Below, in pieces: positions 18,801-26,775 of a stretch of DNA of 64,000 nucleotides. Position 1 is the first letter of the stretch. Each line of letters opens with the position of its first letter. The stretch is from Micromonospora sp. CB01531 (GTDB lineage: Bacteria; Actinomycetota; Actinomycetes; Mycobacteriales; Micromonosporaceae). Under the pieces are notes generated by a model. That model did not search any database and had not been told where the DNA came from. It saw only the letters and a list, made by a program, of their open reading frames with translations. The position numbers and the translations under genes are program-made. The stretch is taken from positions 81,143 to 145,142 of the forward strand of contig NZ_LWLS01000062.1 of the NCBI RefSeq assembly GCF_001905095.1, read 5' to 3'.

Positions 18801-21800
18801 GTCGTCGTTGACTCCGTACGCGCTGGCGAAGCCGCCGCCGACCGCGTCGGGCATGCTGGGCAGTGCGGTCATCCGGCCGTCCGCCCAGCGGAAGGCGTGC
18901 CAGCCGTCCTTGTGGTCGCTGCCGCGGGCGACCTCCTCGCTGGTGCCGACCACGACGCCGTCGTTGTTGATGTCGCCGGCGAAGCTTATGCACTGCCCGT
19001 CCTCGCCGCCGCTCGTGGTGCAGGGCAGGGTGCCGAGGTTGCGCATCGTCCCGTCCTCCCACAGGAAGGCGCGGGCGGTCTTGCTGCCGTCCCGGCGGAC
19101 CACGATCGTCCGACCGACCACCTGGCCCTTGTCGTTGAGCGCGACACCCTCGACTGCGTCCTGCGGGTCCGGGGAGAGGCTGCCCAGATCGGTGATGGCG
19201 TAGGTCAGGAAGCGGGCCACCACCACGTGGTCCCGGTCCATCTTCAGCTTCAGGTCCCGGGTCATGCCCGCGGGCTTGCCGTCCACGGTCCACCCCTGGA
19301 ACAGGAAGCCGGGCTTCGGCGTGGCGTGCACGGTCACCTCCGTGCCGGCCGGGTACTCGTCCTGCTGCGGCTCGACGGTCACCTGGCCGCCGGGCCCCGC
19401 CTCTGCGGACAGGGTGTAGGAACCGGTGTCGACCAGCTCGACCTCGATGGCGGTACGACCCACCCGGGTGCCCCGGTCGGACTTCGCCATGACGACGATC
19501 GAGTGCGGGCCGGCGCCCAGGACCGTGCTGGAGGCGTACACCCCGTCACCAGCGGCACCAGCGTCGTGGTTGCCATCGTCGTGCAGGGCCAGCTCGGCGC
19601 GGTCGCCACGCTCACCGAGCAGCACCGCGTCGACGTCGGCCCCCGGCACGGCGGTGCCGTCGTTGTCGAACCGGGCGGACACCCGCACGGTGCCGTCCGC
19701 GGCGACCTGCTTCGCCGTCACCTCGACGGTGAGCGGGTTGCCGGCGATCCAGGCGCTCAGCGGCACCCGTACCTCGCCGCTGCCGGTGTTCGTCAGCCGC
19801 AGCGTCCAGCGACCGGCGGCGGGGTCGTCGACGACGAGCCCACGGAAGGGCTGGTCGGCGTCGGCCGCAGCCGGCGAGTTGCCGCGCGTCGCGCCCGACG
19901 GGTCGAGCAGGGTGAGGCCGACCGACGGTGGTGCCATGGCGACCACGCCGGCCTGTTCACCGGTGGGTACGTCGAGCGGGACGTCGACCGTCGCGCCGGC
20001 CGGGACGGCCGGGGAGGCGGCGCCGATCCCCTGCGGGGCCACGACCGGGGCCTGGTCCTCACCCGGAACCAGGTTGGTGCGGTCCGGGGTGTCGTTCTGC
20101 CGGGGGTCGCGGGCCAGGCGGGGCAGGACGTACGAGGTGAAGTCGGAGGCCTCCTCGGTCATCCCGGTGTGGAAGGTGTCGCTCTCTGGCACATCGTCGT
20201 AGATGTACCGGGCGCTGCCCCGGGTGACGACGCCGTCGCCAACCCCGTGGAAGTAGCAGGGCACCACGTGTCCCACCCCGACCATGTTGGAGAAGGTCAC
20301 CCCGCGCCGGTCCGTGATGTTCGGATTGAACGAGGTGGCGGCGTACGCAGTGCTGAGCTGCTGGGTGGCCGGCATCAGCGGGGCCTGCTCACCGGCGATC
20401 GCCGCGGTGTCTAGGACGAGGTCCGCGCAGGGCGAGCCCATGTTGGGCGTACCCATCATGATCAGCCGGTTGATCACCGGGCGGGAGTCCTTCGACTCCG
20501 GCATCAGCTCCTGCACGTACCAGCGGGAGATGAGCCCGCCCATCGAGTGGGCAACGATGTCCACGTGCCAGGCGTCGGTACGGTTCCGGACGCCCTCAAT
20601 GTAGGCCGCCTCCTGCCGCGCGTTCTCCGAGACGGTGTTGGTCCGCTCGAACGGCGCGTCCAGCGAGCCGGTCTTGAGCACGCCCACCTCCTGCCCGTCG
20701 CCGACCGCCCAACCGTGCAGCAGCGGGTGCGCCGATTCGAGGAACGGCTGGTACTTGCCCCAGGACGAGGCGGCGTTGCTCTTGTAGCCGTGGACCAGGA
20801 TCACCGGACGCGGCTTCACCAGTAGCGGGATCTCCTTGGCGTCGCGGACCTTGTCCGACACGCGCAGCCGGACGACCAGGCGTCGCGGATCGGGGTGGGC
20901 GCTGCCGTCGCGATTCCACGCCAGGGCGGCGGTGTCCCAGCGGAACTGGCGGGTCACGCTCTCCCTCGGGTCGAGCACGTCGAGCCGCTTGCCGTTCTCC
21001 ACCACCTCGCCGGTCTCGGCGTCGACGAGTTCGATGGAGGTGATGCTGGCCAGCTCGCTGCGGTTGGTGGCCCGCACGGTCACCCGGACAGTGTTCCCGT
21101 CGGTGGTGCCGTTCCGGGTGGCGTCCACCCACGTGCCACTCGGGTACTCCTGGTGCTCGACGCGGACACTGTCGAGCACCGGCCCGTCGCCGAGGTCCAT
21201 GATGAACGCGTGCCGCTCCCAGTCGCCGTTGCGGCGGCCGTAGCCGCTGATCTGCCCGGCGTCGTTGATGCCGGTGGCCGCGACCAGTTCCCAGCCGCTC
21301 CCCTCGGGCAGCAGGGTGTTGAGGTCGGTGACCGCGCCGTCCTGGAACAGCGCCGCGTGGTCGTACGTGAGGTTCAGCATCCGGATCGCGCCGACGCCGG
21401 CACCGGCCTCGTTGATCGCGTTGATCTCACCGCCGTAGCTGGTTCGATAGAGGACCGGCCTGCCGTCGGCCTGCCAGATGACCGGCTGGTGCCCGCCACT
21501 GCCGGGTGAGCCACCCCAGCCGGCGACCTGACCGGCGTTGTTGACGTCGAAGGCCTGCGAGCGCCCGCCGAGCGGGGAGCCCAGGCCGTCGTCGGCGGAG
21601 ATCGGCTCGCCGGGCTTCGTCCGGAAAGCGCGCGGCGACAGCACGTCCGGGTCCGGGTCGGTGTCGGAGACACCGACGACCACGCCGGCGTCGTTGACCC
21701 CGTCGGCGTGGGTCTGCCCGCCGCCGAGGCTGCCCAGCCGCAGCACCTTGCCCTGCGGGTCCCGGACCCAGTCGCCCCCGGCGACGAAGCCGGTGTCGCT

Positions 21801-22253
21801 GATCGCCTCCGCACTCAGCAGGTCGAGCTTGGTGACCGCGCCGTCGCGGTAGAGGAACGAGCCGGCGCTCTCACCGGAGGCGGTCCAGAAGCCCACCGCG
21901 TCGCCGGCGTCGTTCACGTCCCGGGTGGTGCTGCCCCCCGCGGTCCGAATGAGGGGATGCAGGTCGACCGGGGGCTTTCCGGCCTGGAGAAGCAGGGCGC
22001 TGGTGTGCGAGTCGACCCCCTCGACCCACCGCCCGGCGGCGACTAGCCCACCGTCGTTGAGTTCTCCGACGAAGCTGCTCACGTCGTTGAGCCGACCCAT
22101 GTTGCCGAGGTCGACGATGGTGACGGCGGGGATGGCGGTGGTCGTGGCCGCGGCTGCCGGCAGCGGTGACGGCACCGACCAGAGCAGGGGCGCGGCAACC
22201 ACGCCGGCGAGCAGCGCGGCGAGGCGTCGGCGGGCGGACAGGGTGATGGACAT
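15861..22253 (-). CDS. Giant secreted multidomain esterase with HAF, DUF11 and PKD-type repeats
   Basis: 2130 residues with a cleavable signal (about 1-36) and no sorting motif or C-terminal helix, so it is probably secreted. Order: HAF repeats (44-360; VNDAGVVVG-type units); an alpha/beta-hydrolase/lipase domain with LVHGY near 486, the AHSMGG nucleophile (Ser about 569) and a candidate His near 694 (DTFHTGM); beta-rich spacer; a bacterial repeat of the InlB type (957-1014); a second HAF block (1018-1385); DUF11 (1388-1495); an anchor-D-like module (1515-1600); about four PKD-like modules to 1985; and a novel C-terminal domain. It is led by GGAG and lies downstream of the SARP. Confidence 0.9.
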   Translation of the reverse strand: MSITLSARRRLAALLAGVVAAPLLWSVPSPLPAAAATTTAIPAVTIVDLGNMGRLNDVSSFVGELNDGGLVAAGRWVEGVDSHTSALLLQAGKPPVDLHPLIRTAGGSTTRDVNDAGDAVGFWTASGESAGSFLYRDGAVTKLDLLSAEAISDTGFVAGGDWVRDPQGKVLRLGSLGGGQTHADGVNDAGVVVGVSDTDPDPDVLSPRAFRTKPGEPISADDGLGSPLGGRSQAFDVNNAGQVAGWGGSPGSGGHQPVIWQADGRPVLYRTSYGGEINAINEAGAGVGAIRMLNLTYDHAALFQDGAVTDLNTLLPEGSGWELVAATGINDAGQISGYGRRNGDWERHAFIMDLGDGPVLDSVRVEHQEYPSGTWVDATRNGTTDGNTVRVTVRATNRSELASITSIELVDAETGEVVENGKRLDVLDPRESVTRQFRWDTAALAWNRDGSAHPDPRRLVVRLRVSDKVRDAKEIPLLVKPRPVILVHGYKSNAASSWGKYQPFLESAHPLLHGWAVGDGQEVGVLKTGSLDAPFERTNTVSENARQEAAYIEGVRNRTDAWHVDIVAHSMGGLISRWYVQELMPESKDSRPVINRLIMMGTPNMGSPCADLVLDTAAIAGEQAPLMPATQQLSTAYAATSFNPNITDRRGVTFSNMVGVGHVVPCYFHGVGDGVVTRGSARYIYDDVPESDTFHTGMTEEASDFTSYVLPRLARDPRQNDTPDRTNLVPGEDQAPVVAPQGIGAASPAVPAGATVDVPLDVPTGEQAGVVAMAPPSVGLTLLDPSGATRGNSPAAADADQPFRGLVVDDPAAGRWTLRLTNTGSGEVRVPLSAWIAGNPLTVEVTAKQVAADGTVRVSARFDNDGTAVPGADVDAVLLGERGDRAELALHDDGNHDAGAAGDGVYASSTVLGAGPHSIVVMAKSDRGTRVGRTAIEVELVDTGSYTLSAEAGPGGQVTVEPQQDEYPAGTEVTVHATPKPGFLFQGWTVDGKPAGMTRDLKLKMDRDHVVVARFLTYAITDLGSLSPDPQDAVEGVALNDKGQVVGRTIVVRRDGSKTARAFLWEDGTMRNLGTLPCTTSGGEDGQCISFAGDINNDGVVVGTSEEVARGSDHKDGWHAFRWADGRMTALPSMPDAVGGGFASAYGVNDDGEIVGHSMEQDPDWDYRWWAVRWNASGERTDATQDIAFETAPTRAGINASGAVVGHEYVPDGWRAAIWADGEVSPVTVPESCARNNGSRAHDIADNGTVVGEVCTLQTYGQMNAFVSRDGKTTDLGRGIAYAVNESGLVVGTGQTLSWDSTGRAVLWQNGVKYELASLAGGACQGEGEAVYSSPCVGLTSAVDVNERGQILVNGSVTTRKPGDPKTVLRVARALLLTPVTATADLDVKQTVSAATTAPGAPVTWTTTVTNAGPNTATAVHLETLLPDGVTITGCTVSTGVSCDADATLRSVVLPELADGESVQLTVRGTVAAEPDTALTATAQAWSRPVPDLHRDNDAATATTRVVQLLDKTALKFWDQRLGSTSYPSAVTLTNRLNVPLRVAGVSATGDFAASTTCPASLAPEASCPVQVTFTPAALGARTGTVKITTEVTTLTVAVDGNGIAANARPEVTSPDPVSVPEGSEVVLTVPFTDADTTDTHTAQVVWPRQPMPGPIPAKVVEKEGRGTVTATWTYADNFSDTAAVIVTDSKGEAGFAPAPFTVLNVAPTVSAGSDVTLEPGGTLTRSGSVTDPSPVDTVTATVDYGDGTGAQPLPTGPDRTFALSHGYAAAGTYRVTVTARDDDGGVGTATFTVTVRSRNEAPHLEWMPPAATPAEGEPLSIQGSVTAPDGDVVSVTVDYGDGTGEGATLGPDGRFVLDHTYAEDGEHTIVLRADDGRGGTDSATIRVVVLNAAPRVRIDAPTSGLIVPVGTEVRVAGSFTDSGREDTHTAQWLVDGVAVPGTVVERDGSGTVAATRTFTTPGVYPLQLTVTDDEGGSGSTVTVGDVDAYVVVYDPNGGFVTGGVRLTVGEEKASLGFVAPYGKDATTPSGETQLSVRATGLDLHSTSYEWLAVESGRAEYQGTGTLGGRSGYAFLVSVADGAVVGGPDRIRVKVWEIATGKVVYDTQPGDPLTADPTTAIDGGNLVVHP

Positions 22254-22299
22254 GCGGGTCTCCGGGCATGGTGAGGCAACCTGCGAACCCTGTCAGCCG

Positions 22300-22343
22300 G
22301 CGCTTGCGCAGCGCTTGCTGCGCGCTTGCTGAGCGCTTGCTGG
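22300..22343 (-). promoter_or_regulatory. Four direct repeats with exact 11-bp period: candidate SARP binding array
   Basis: GCGCTTGC occurs at 22300, 22311, 22322 and 22333, with 3 variable bases after each. On the minus strand this reads GCAAGCGC repeated every 11 bp, 47-90 nt upstream of the giant esterase start. SARPs are known to bind short direct repeats spaced by one helical turn (11 bp) at the -35 region. Confidence 0.8.
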
Positions 22344-22392
22344 AACCGTGCAAGCGATGGGCGACACCTCGCCCACCGCCTCGGACCTGCGG

Positions 22393-25300
22393 TCAGGCGG
22401 GCCGGTCCACCGAGTACAGCGGACGGGGCCCGCGCAGCCGATCCACGAAAAGGGCGGCACCCTGCTGCTGCCCGATCTCCAGCCCACGCCGCACGGCGGC
22501 GGACGCCGCCTCGCCGTCACCCAGCCGCTCCAGCGCCCGGGCCCGCAATCGGTACAGCTCGACCAGGAAGAACTCCTCGCCGTTGCGGTGCGACGCCTCG
22601 ATGCCCCGGTCGATCGTGGCCAGCGCCTGATCGGGACGGCCGGCGAGCAGTTCCAGCTCGCCAAGCACCCCGAGCAGCAGGTGGCTGAACATGGCTCCCG
22701 CCCCGGCGAACACCTCGACCGCGGTCCGGACCTCGTCCATCCCGGCGGGATCGCCGCCGCGTACGCGGCCCCAGCCGAGCGGGCCGAGGGAGAACGCTTC
22801 GAGCTGGGCGAAGCCGCGTTCCCGGCAGATCGCGAGGCCCTCGGCCGCCGCGTCGAACGCGCCCGCCGCGTCGTCGAGCCACAGCCGCCGCCACGACTCC
22901 AGCACCTGCAGGTACGCCTTCGTGTACGGATCACCCAGCTCTTTGCCGCGCCGGCGCGCCGCCGCGGCCGTCTGCCCCGACTCCTCCCGGAGGCCGAGCA
23001 TCGCCAGCACGATGGAGAGCCAGCCCCGGCTGGTGGCCGCGGGGTGCTGGAGGAAGATGTCCAGCCGCACGGCCTCGGCGTGCCGGTCGGCGAGCGGTAC
23101 GCACGCCTCCAGTTCCGCCCGGGCCTCGGCGAGCCGGCCCTGATGCCAGCGGACCTGCCCCCGCGCGTGCAGGGCCGCGATGCGTAGCATGGCGTCGTCC
23201 CGCTCGACGGCGGCCAGGTCCAGCTCCACCACGGCCAGGTCGGCGTCGCCGATGCGCCCGCTCACCAACGCCGTGCCCCAGATCCCCCAGAGCGCGGAGA
23301 GCAGGTCGTCCACCGAGCCCGCCGCGCGGGACAGCGCAAGCGCGAGGCGGCGCTGCTCGGCGACGGCTGGCGCGTCGTAGCCCAGGGAGAGCGTGAGCAG
23401 CGAACCGAGGGCGGTGCGGGCCTGCAGCTCCAACTCCCGGCCCGGCTGGCCGGGCACCAGGACGATCCGGTCCAGCGCGGCCCGTAGATGCCGCTCGGCC
23501 TCGTCGAAGCCCCAGCGGCCACGGGCGTGTTCCGCGGCCAGCAGCGTGTGCTCGACACACCGCTGGGGGTCGGTGCCGCTGGCGGCCAGGTGGTGGGCCA
23601 GCACGGCCGCGTGCTCCGGCAGGCGATCCGGATACCGGGTCTCGATCGCGGCGGCCGCGCGGTCATGCAGCCGGGCCCGGCGGGACCGGGGCACCTCGGC
23701 GAGCAGCGTCTCCTGGACCAGAGCGTGCGCGAAACGGAACCGCGGGACCGCGGCCGCCTCCTCGCTGAGCAGACCCGAGCGCAGGGCCCGGTCCACGGCC
23801 GCGTCGATGGCCGGCGCGGGTACCCCGGAGACCGCCTCCAGCAGCGGCAGGTCGAAGACCCGCCCGGCCACCGCGGCGGCCTCGAGCACCGTCCGGTCCG
23901 CCTGCTCGACCCGGCGCAACCGCCGGGCCACCGCCTCGCGGATCCCCTGTGGCACGACGGGGTCGTCGAGGACCGCGTCGGGGCCGCCGAGACGGACCAC
24001 CTGGGTGATGAAGAAGGGGTTGCCGTCGGTGCGTGCCGCCACCGCGCTCGCCACCTCCGGCGTCACCGGTCGACCCGTCGCCTCGGCGATGTACGTCCGT
24101 ACGTCCTCCGCGCGGAGGCCGTGGAGGGTGACCCGGTGGGCCCCGACCCGGGCGAGACCGGCGAGCAGATGCCCGCTCGGGTCGTCGGCGACGTCGTTCG
24201 GCAGCCGCACCGTGGCCACGATGGCGACCGGCACCTCGCGTAGGTGGGCGGCGACAAGTTCGAGCAGGTAAAGCGACTCCTGGTCGGCCCAGTGCAGATC
24301 CTCGAGCACGACGAGCAGCGGTCGGCGCCGGGCGGCCGCGGCGAGCAGCGCCACGACGGCGTCGACGAGTTGGGCGCGGGCCTGGGCCGGGCTGGTCGTG
24401 TCGAGGCCCGCGTCGCGGGCGTCCGGGTCCGGCAGCAGGAGCGCTGCCGGGGCGGCCCGCCCGGACAGCAACTCCCTCCCGTCCGGGCCGTCCTCGACGA
24501 TGTCGCGCAGCGCCTGCGTCCACGGCCACAGGTCCGGCGCGCCCTCGTGCTCCCAGCAGCGGCCCCACACGACGAGAGCACCCGCGGCGGTGGCGTGTAC
24601 CGCGGCCTCCTCCGCCAACCGGGTTTTGCCGATGCCCGCCTCGCCGGTCAGCGTGACCACGGTGGTGACGCCGGCCCAGGCGGCGGCGAGCGCAGTGTCG
24701 AGGCGGGCCAGTTCCTCGTCGCGCCCCACCACGGGAGCCCGGGTCGGCGGCGCGACCGTTGGCCGGGCCGGCCTGGCGGGTGGGGCGGCGGGAGCCGGCT
24801 CGGCGGATTGCGGGCCGCGGGCCGCGGGTTGGGTGGCCCCAGCCGACCCGGAGGTTTGCGCGACCCGACCCGGCACGGCGGGTGGCGAGATACGGGCCGG
24901 AGCGGCGATGCCGACGGCGACCGGCAGATCGAGCACCGCGTCCTGGCGCAGCATCCGCTCGTACAGCTGCTGCAGCTCCCGGCCAGGGTCGACGCCGAGC
25001 TCCTCGGCGAGCAGGCTCCGGCCCTCGACGTAGATCGCGAGCGCCTCGGCCTGCCGACCGCTCCGGTAGAGCGCGAGCATCAGTGCGCCGCGCAGCCGCT
25101 CCCGCAGGGGCGCGCCGGTCACCGCGGCGAGCAGCTCGTCGGCGAGCCGCGCATGCCGGCCGACGGCGAGGTCGAGTTCGGCCGCGAGTTCCCGGGCCGA
25201 CCAGCGCCCCTCGTCCAGTCGCACCGCCTCCGTCCGTACCGCCGGCACCGAGACGTCGGCGTAGGCCGGGCCCCGCCACAGGGCGAGTCCCTCGTCGAGC

Positions 25301-25713
25301 AGCTGGCGGGCGTCGGCGAACCGGCCGGCGTCGCGCAGCTCATGGGCGGCACGTACGGCCCGTTCGAAGCCGGTCACGTCGACGGCGTCGCCGGGGAGGG
25401 CCAGCAGGTAGCCGGGCGGCCGAGTGGCGAGGACCTCGGCGGCCGGCACGCCGGCCTCGTCGAGCAGCCGGCGCAGTCGCGAGACGTACGCCTGCAGGCT
25501 GCCCCGGGCGCTCGCCACCGGCTTGTCGGCCCACAGCCGGTCGACGAGGGTCCCGGCGGGCACCACCCGGTTGACGTCGAGCAGCAGGGCGGCGAGCAGC
25601 GTACGCAGCTGGGCGGCACCGAGGTCGAGCGGCACGTTCCCGACGCGCACGTCGACGGGTCCGAGCACGCGGACCACGAGCCCATCGATCCGCTGCCCGG
25701 CCACGCCGTCCAC
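22393..25713 (-). CDS. Large SARP-type regulator (winged helix, BTAD, AAA ATPase, TPR region)
   Basis: 1106 residues from GTG 25711-25713, chosen because GGAGG lies 6 nt upstream. A Trans_reg_C/OmpR-like winged helix (about 12-90) is followed by a BTAD domain (about 97-242). Next come a Pro/Ala linker, an AAA/STAND-type ATPase with Walker A GEAGIGKT near 360 and Walker B LLVVLEDLHWAD, and a long helical C-terminal part resembling TPRs. AfsR-like large SARPs activate secondary-metabolism or secreted-protein genes. It precedes the secreted esterase by 139 nt, in which the 11-bp repeats lie. Confidence 0.93.
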   Translation of the reverse strand: MDGVAGQRIDGLVVRVLGPVDVRVGNVPLDLGAAQLRTLLAALLLDVNRVVPAGTLVDRLWADKPVASARGSLQAYVSRLRRLLDEAGVPAAEVLATRPPGYLLALPGDAVDVTGFERAVRAAHELRDAGRFADARQLLDEGLALWRGPAYADVSVPAVRTEAVRLDEGRWSARELAAELDLAVGRHARLADELLAAVTGAPLRERLRGALMLALYRSGRQAEALAIYVEGRSLLAEELGVDPGRELQQLYERMLRQDAVLDLPVAVGIAAPARISPPAVPGRVAQTSGSAGATQPAARGPQSAEPAPAAPPARPARPTVAPPTRAPVVGRDEELARLDTALAAAWAGVTTVVTLTGEAGIGKTRLAEEAAVHATAAGALVVWGRCWEHEGAPDLWPWTQALRDIVEDGPDGRELLSGRAAPAALLLPDPDARDAGLDTTSPAQARAQLVDAVVALLAAAARRRPLLVVLEDLHWADQESLYLLELVAAHLREVPVAIVATVRLPNDVADDPSGHLLAGLARVGAHRVTLHGLRAEDVRTYIAEATGRPVTPEVASAVAARTDGNPFFITQVVRLGGPDAVLDDPVVPQGIREAVARRLRRVEQADRTVLEAAAVAGRVFDLPLLEAVSGVPAPAIDAAVDRALRSGLLSEEAAAVPRFRFAHALVQETLLAEVPRSRRARLHDRAAAAIETRYPDRLPEHAAVLAHHLAASGTDPQRCVEHTLLAAEHARGRWGFDEAERHLRAALDRIVLVPGQPGRELELQARTALGSLLTLSLGYDAPAVAEQRRLALALSRAAGSVDDLLSALWGIWGTALVSGRIGDADLAVVELDLAAVERDDAMLRIAALHARGQVRWHQGRLAEARAELEACVPLADRHAEAVRLDIFLQHPAATSRGWLSIVLAMLGLREESGQTAAAARRRGKELGDPYTKAYLQVLESWRRLWLDDAAGAFDAAAEGLAICRERGFAQLEAFSLGPLGWGRVRGGDPAGMDEVRTAVEVFAGAGAMFSHLLLGVLGELELLAGRPDQALATIDRGIEASHRNGEEFFLVELYRLRARALERLGDGEAASAAVRRGLEIGQQQGAALFVDRLRGPRPLYSVDRPA

Positions 25714-25903
25714 TTCGTCCCTCCCGCCGGTCGCACACCGTCCGGCAGACGCATGCTGCCAGAGCGGGTCGCGCGGGCGGCTCGACCATTCGGGCTGGCA
25801 ACCGGGTGATCCGGGCCACGACACCCAGCGGGTCGGCCAGGAGGACAAGTACGACGGGAGGCGAGGGCATCAACCGCGTCCCGACCCGTACGCCAAGACG
25901 CGA

Positions 25904-25936
25904 ACGGGCCGGGACCCCCCGTGGGTCCCGGCCCGT
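25904..25936 (-). terminator. Intrinsic terminator of the 69-residue helical protein gene
   Basis: A perfect 14-bp stem (ACGGGCCGGGACCC and its complement) with a 5-nt loop, 15 nt downstream of the stop at 25951. Confidence 0.72.
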
Positions 25937-25950
25937 ACGTCGACGGATCG

Positions 25951-26160
25951 TCAGCTCGTCGATCCGCCCTGCTTCTTGCGCCGCTCGTCGAGCCTGGCCC
26001 GGTCGATGCCGTGGTCCAACTGGTCGGCGAAGCGACCTTCTTTGATCTTGTCGGTGAAGCGGCTCTCGGTTATCCGATCGAACCGCTCGCGGATGTTCGC
26101 GGCCATCTTCTCCAGCCGGTCCTCCGCCTCCTGCGCCACCTTCTTCGCCGATTCCGTCAT
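25951..26160 (-). CDS. Small charged helical protein
   Basis: 69 residues, highly charged and almost certainly helical throughout (KKVAQEAEDRLEKMAANIRE, then RFDRITESRFTDKI). The ATG at 26158-26160 is chosen for the AGGGGGAG just upstream. It has Lys/Arg-rich amphipathic repeats somewhat like small antitoxin-like or CsbD-like proteins, but no family is clear. It lies between the SARP and hspR, with its own terminator. Confidence 0.72.
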   Translation of the reverse strand: MTESAKKVAQEAEDRLEKMAANIRERFDRITESRFTDKIKEGRFADQLDHGIDRARLDERRKKQGGSTS

Positions 26161-26306
26161 GGCTCCCCCTGCCAAGTGCGGAGTCCGGATTGAGTTGGTT
26201 GGGCCTGATTCACAGGTTAGCGGAGAGAGTGGCTGTCGGGCGCGGAACAGCCACTCATCCCGTGGAGCTGCACGGAATGAGTGGCTACGGGCGGCGGAGC
26301 GCAGGA

Positions 26307-26747
26307 TCAGCGGTCGCCGGTGCGGCGTGGCCGCCAGACGACGAGCGCCGTCGAGGTGCGGTTGGTGGGCACGAGGTCGCCACGGGACAACCGGCCCAGC
26401 GACTCCAGCTCGGCGATCCGCCGGTACGCGGCGTCCAACTCCGCCTCCAGCCGGGCCACCCGCTGCTGGGCCTCCTCCAGCAGCCGTTCCAGGCCGATGA
26501 TCCGCTTGACCCCGGCCAGGTTAATGCCGTCGTCCTGGCTGAGTCGCTGCACCTCGCGGAGCAGCACCACGTCCCGGACGCTGTACCGGCGGCCACCGCC
26601 GGACGCCCGGCCGGCCTGCACGAGGCCGAGCCGGTCGTACTGGCGCAGGGTCTGCGGGTGCATCCCCGCCATCCGGGCCGCGACCGAGATCATCAGGACC
26701 TTGGCCTCGTAGGCAGGGTCACCCGAGCCGACGAACTCCTCCGACAT
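26307..26747 (-). CDS. hspR: Heat-shock repressor HspR (MerR-like)
   Basis: 146 residues. The N-terminal MerR-type winged helix (VLMISVAARMAGMHPQTLRQ, then YDRLGLVQAGRASGGGRRYS) precedes a coiled coil and a basic tail. HspR represses dnaK and clpB by binding HAIR boxes, with DnaK as a feedback partner. It is the last gene of dnaK-grpE-dnaJ-hspR, 28 nt after dnaJ. HAIR elements at 9321 and 30798 are its visible targets. Confidence 0.95.
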   Translation of the reverse strand: MSEEFVGSGDPAYEAKVLMISVAARMAGMHPQTLRQYDRLGLVQAGRASGGGRRYSVRDVVLLREVQRLSQDDGINLAGVKRIIGLERLLEEAQQRVARLEAELDAAYRRIAELESLGRLSRGDLVPTNRTSTALVVWRPRRTGDR

Positions 26748-26775
26748 CCCCGCTCACCTCCGCTGCCTTCACTGG

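Noticed and set aside
15762..20414. 1550-residue open frame on the plus strand
   Set aside because: It lies antisense to the giant esterase, whose HAF, hydrolase and PKD motifs are clearly real; the antisense product is Arg/His/Gly/Val-rich with no domain.
22300..22343. CRISPR array
   Set aside because: The unit is 8 conserved bases in an 11-bp period with no spacers; this fits a protein-binding array, not CRISPR.
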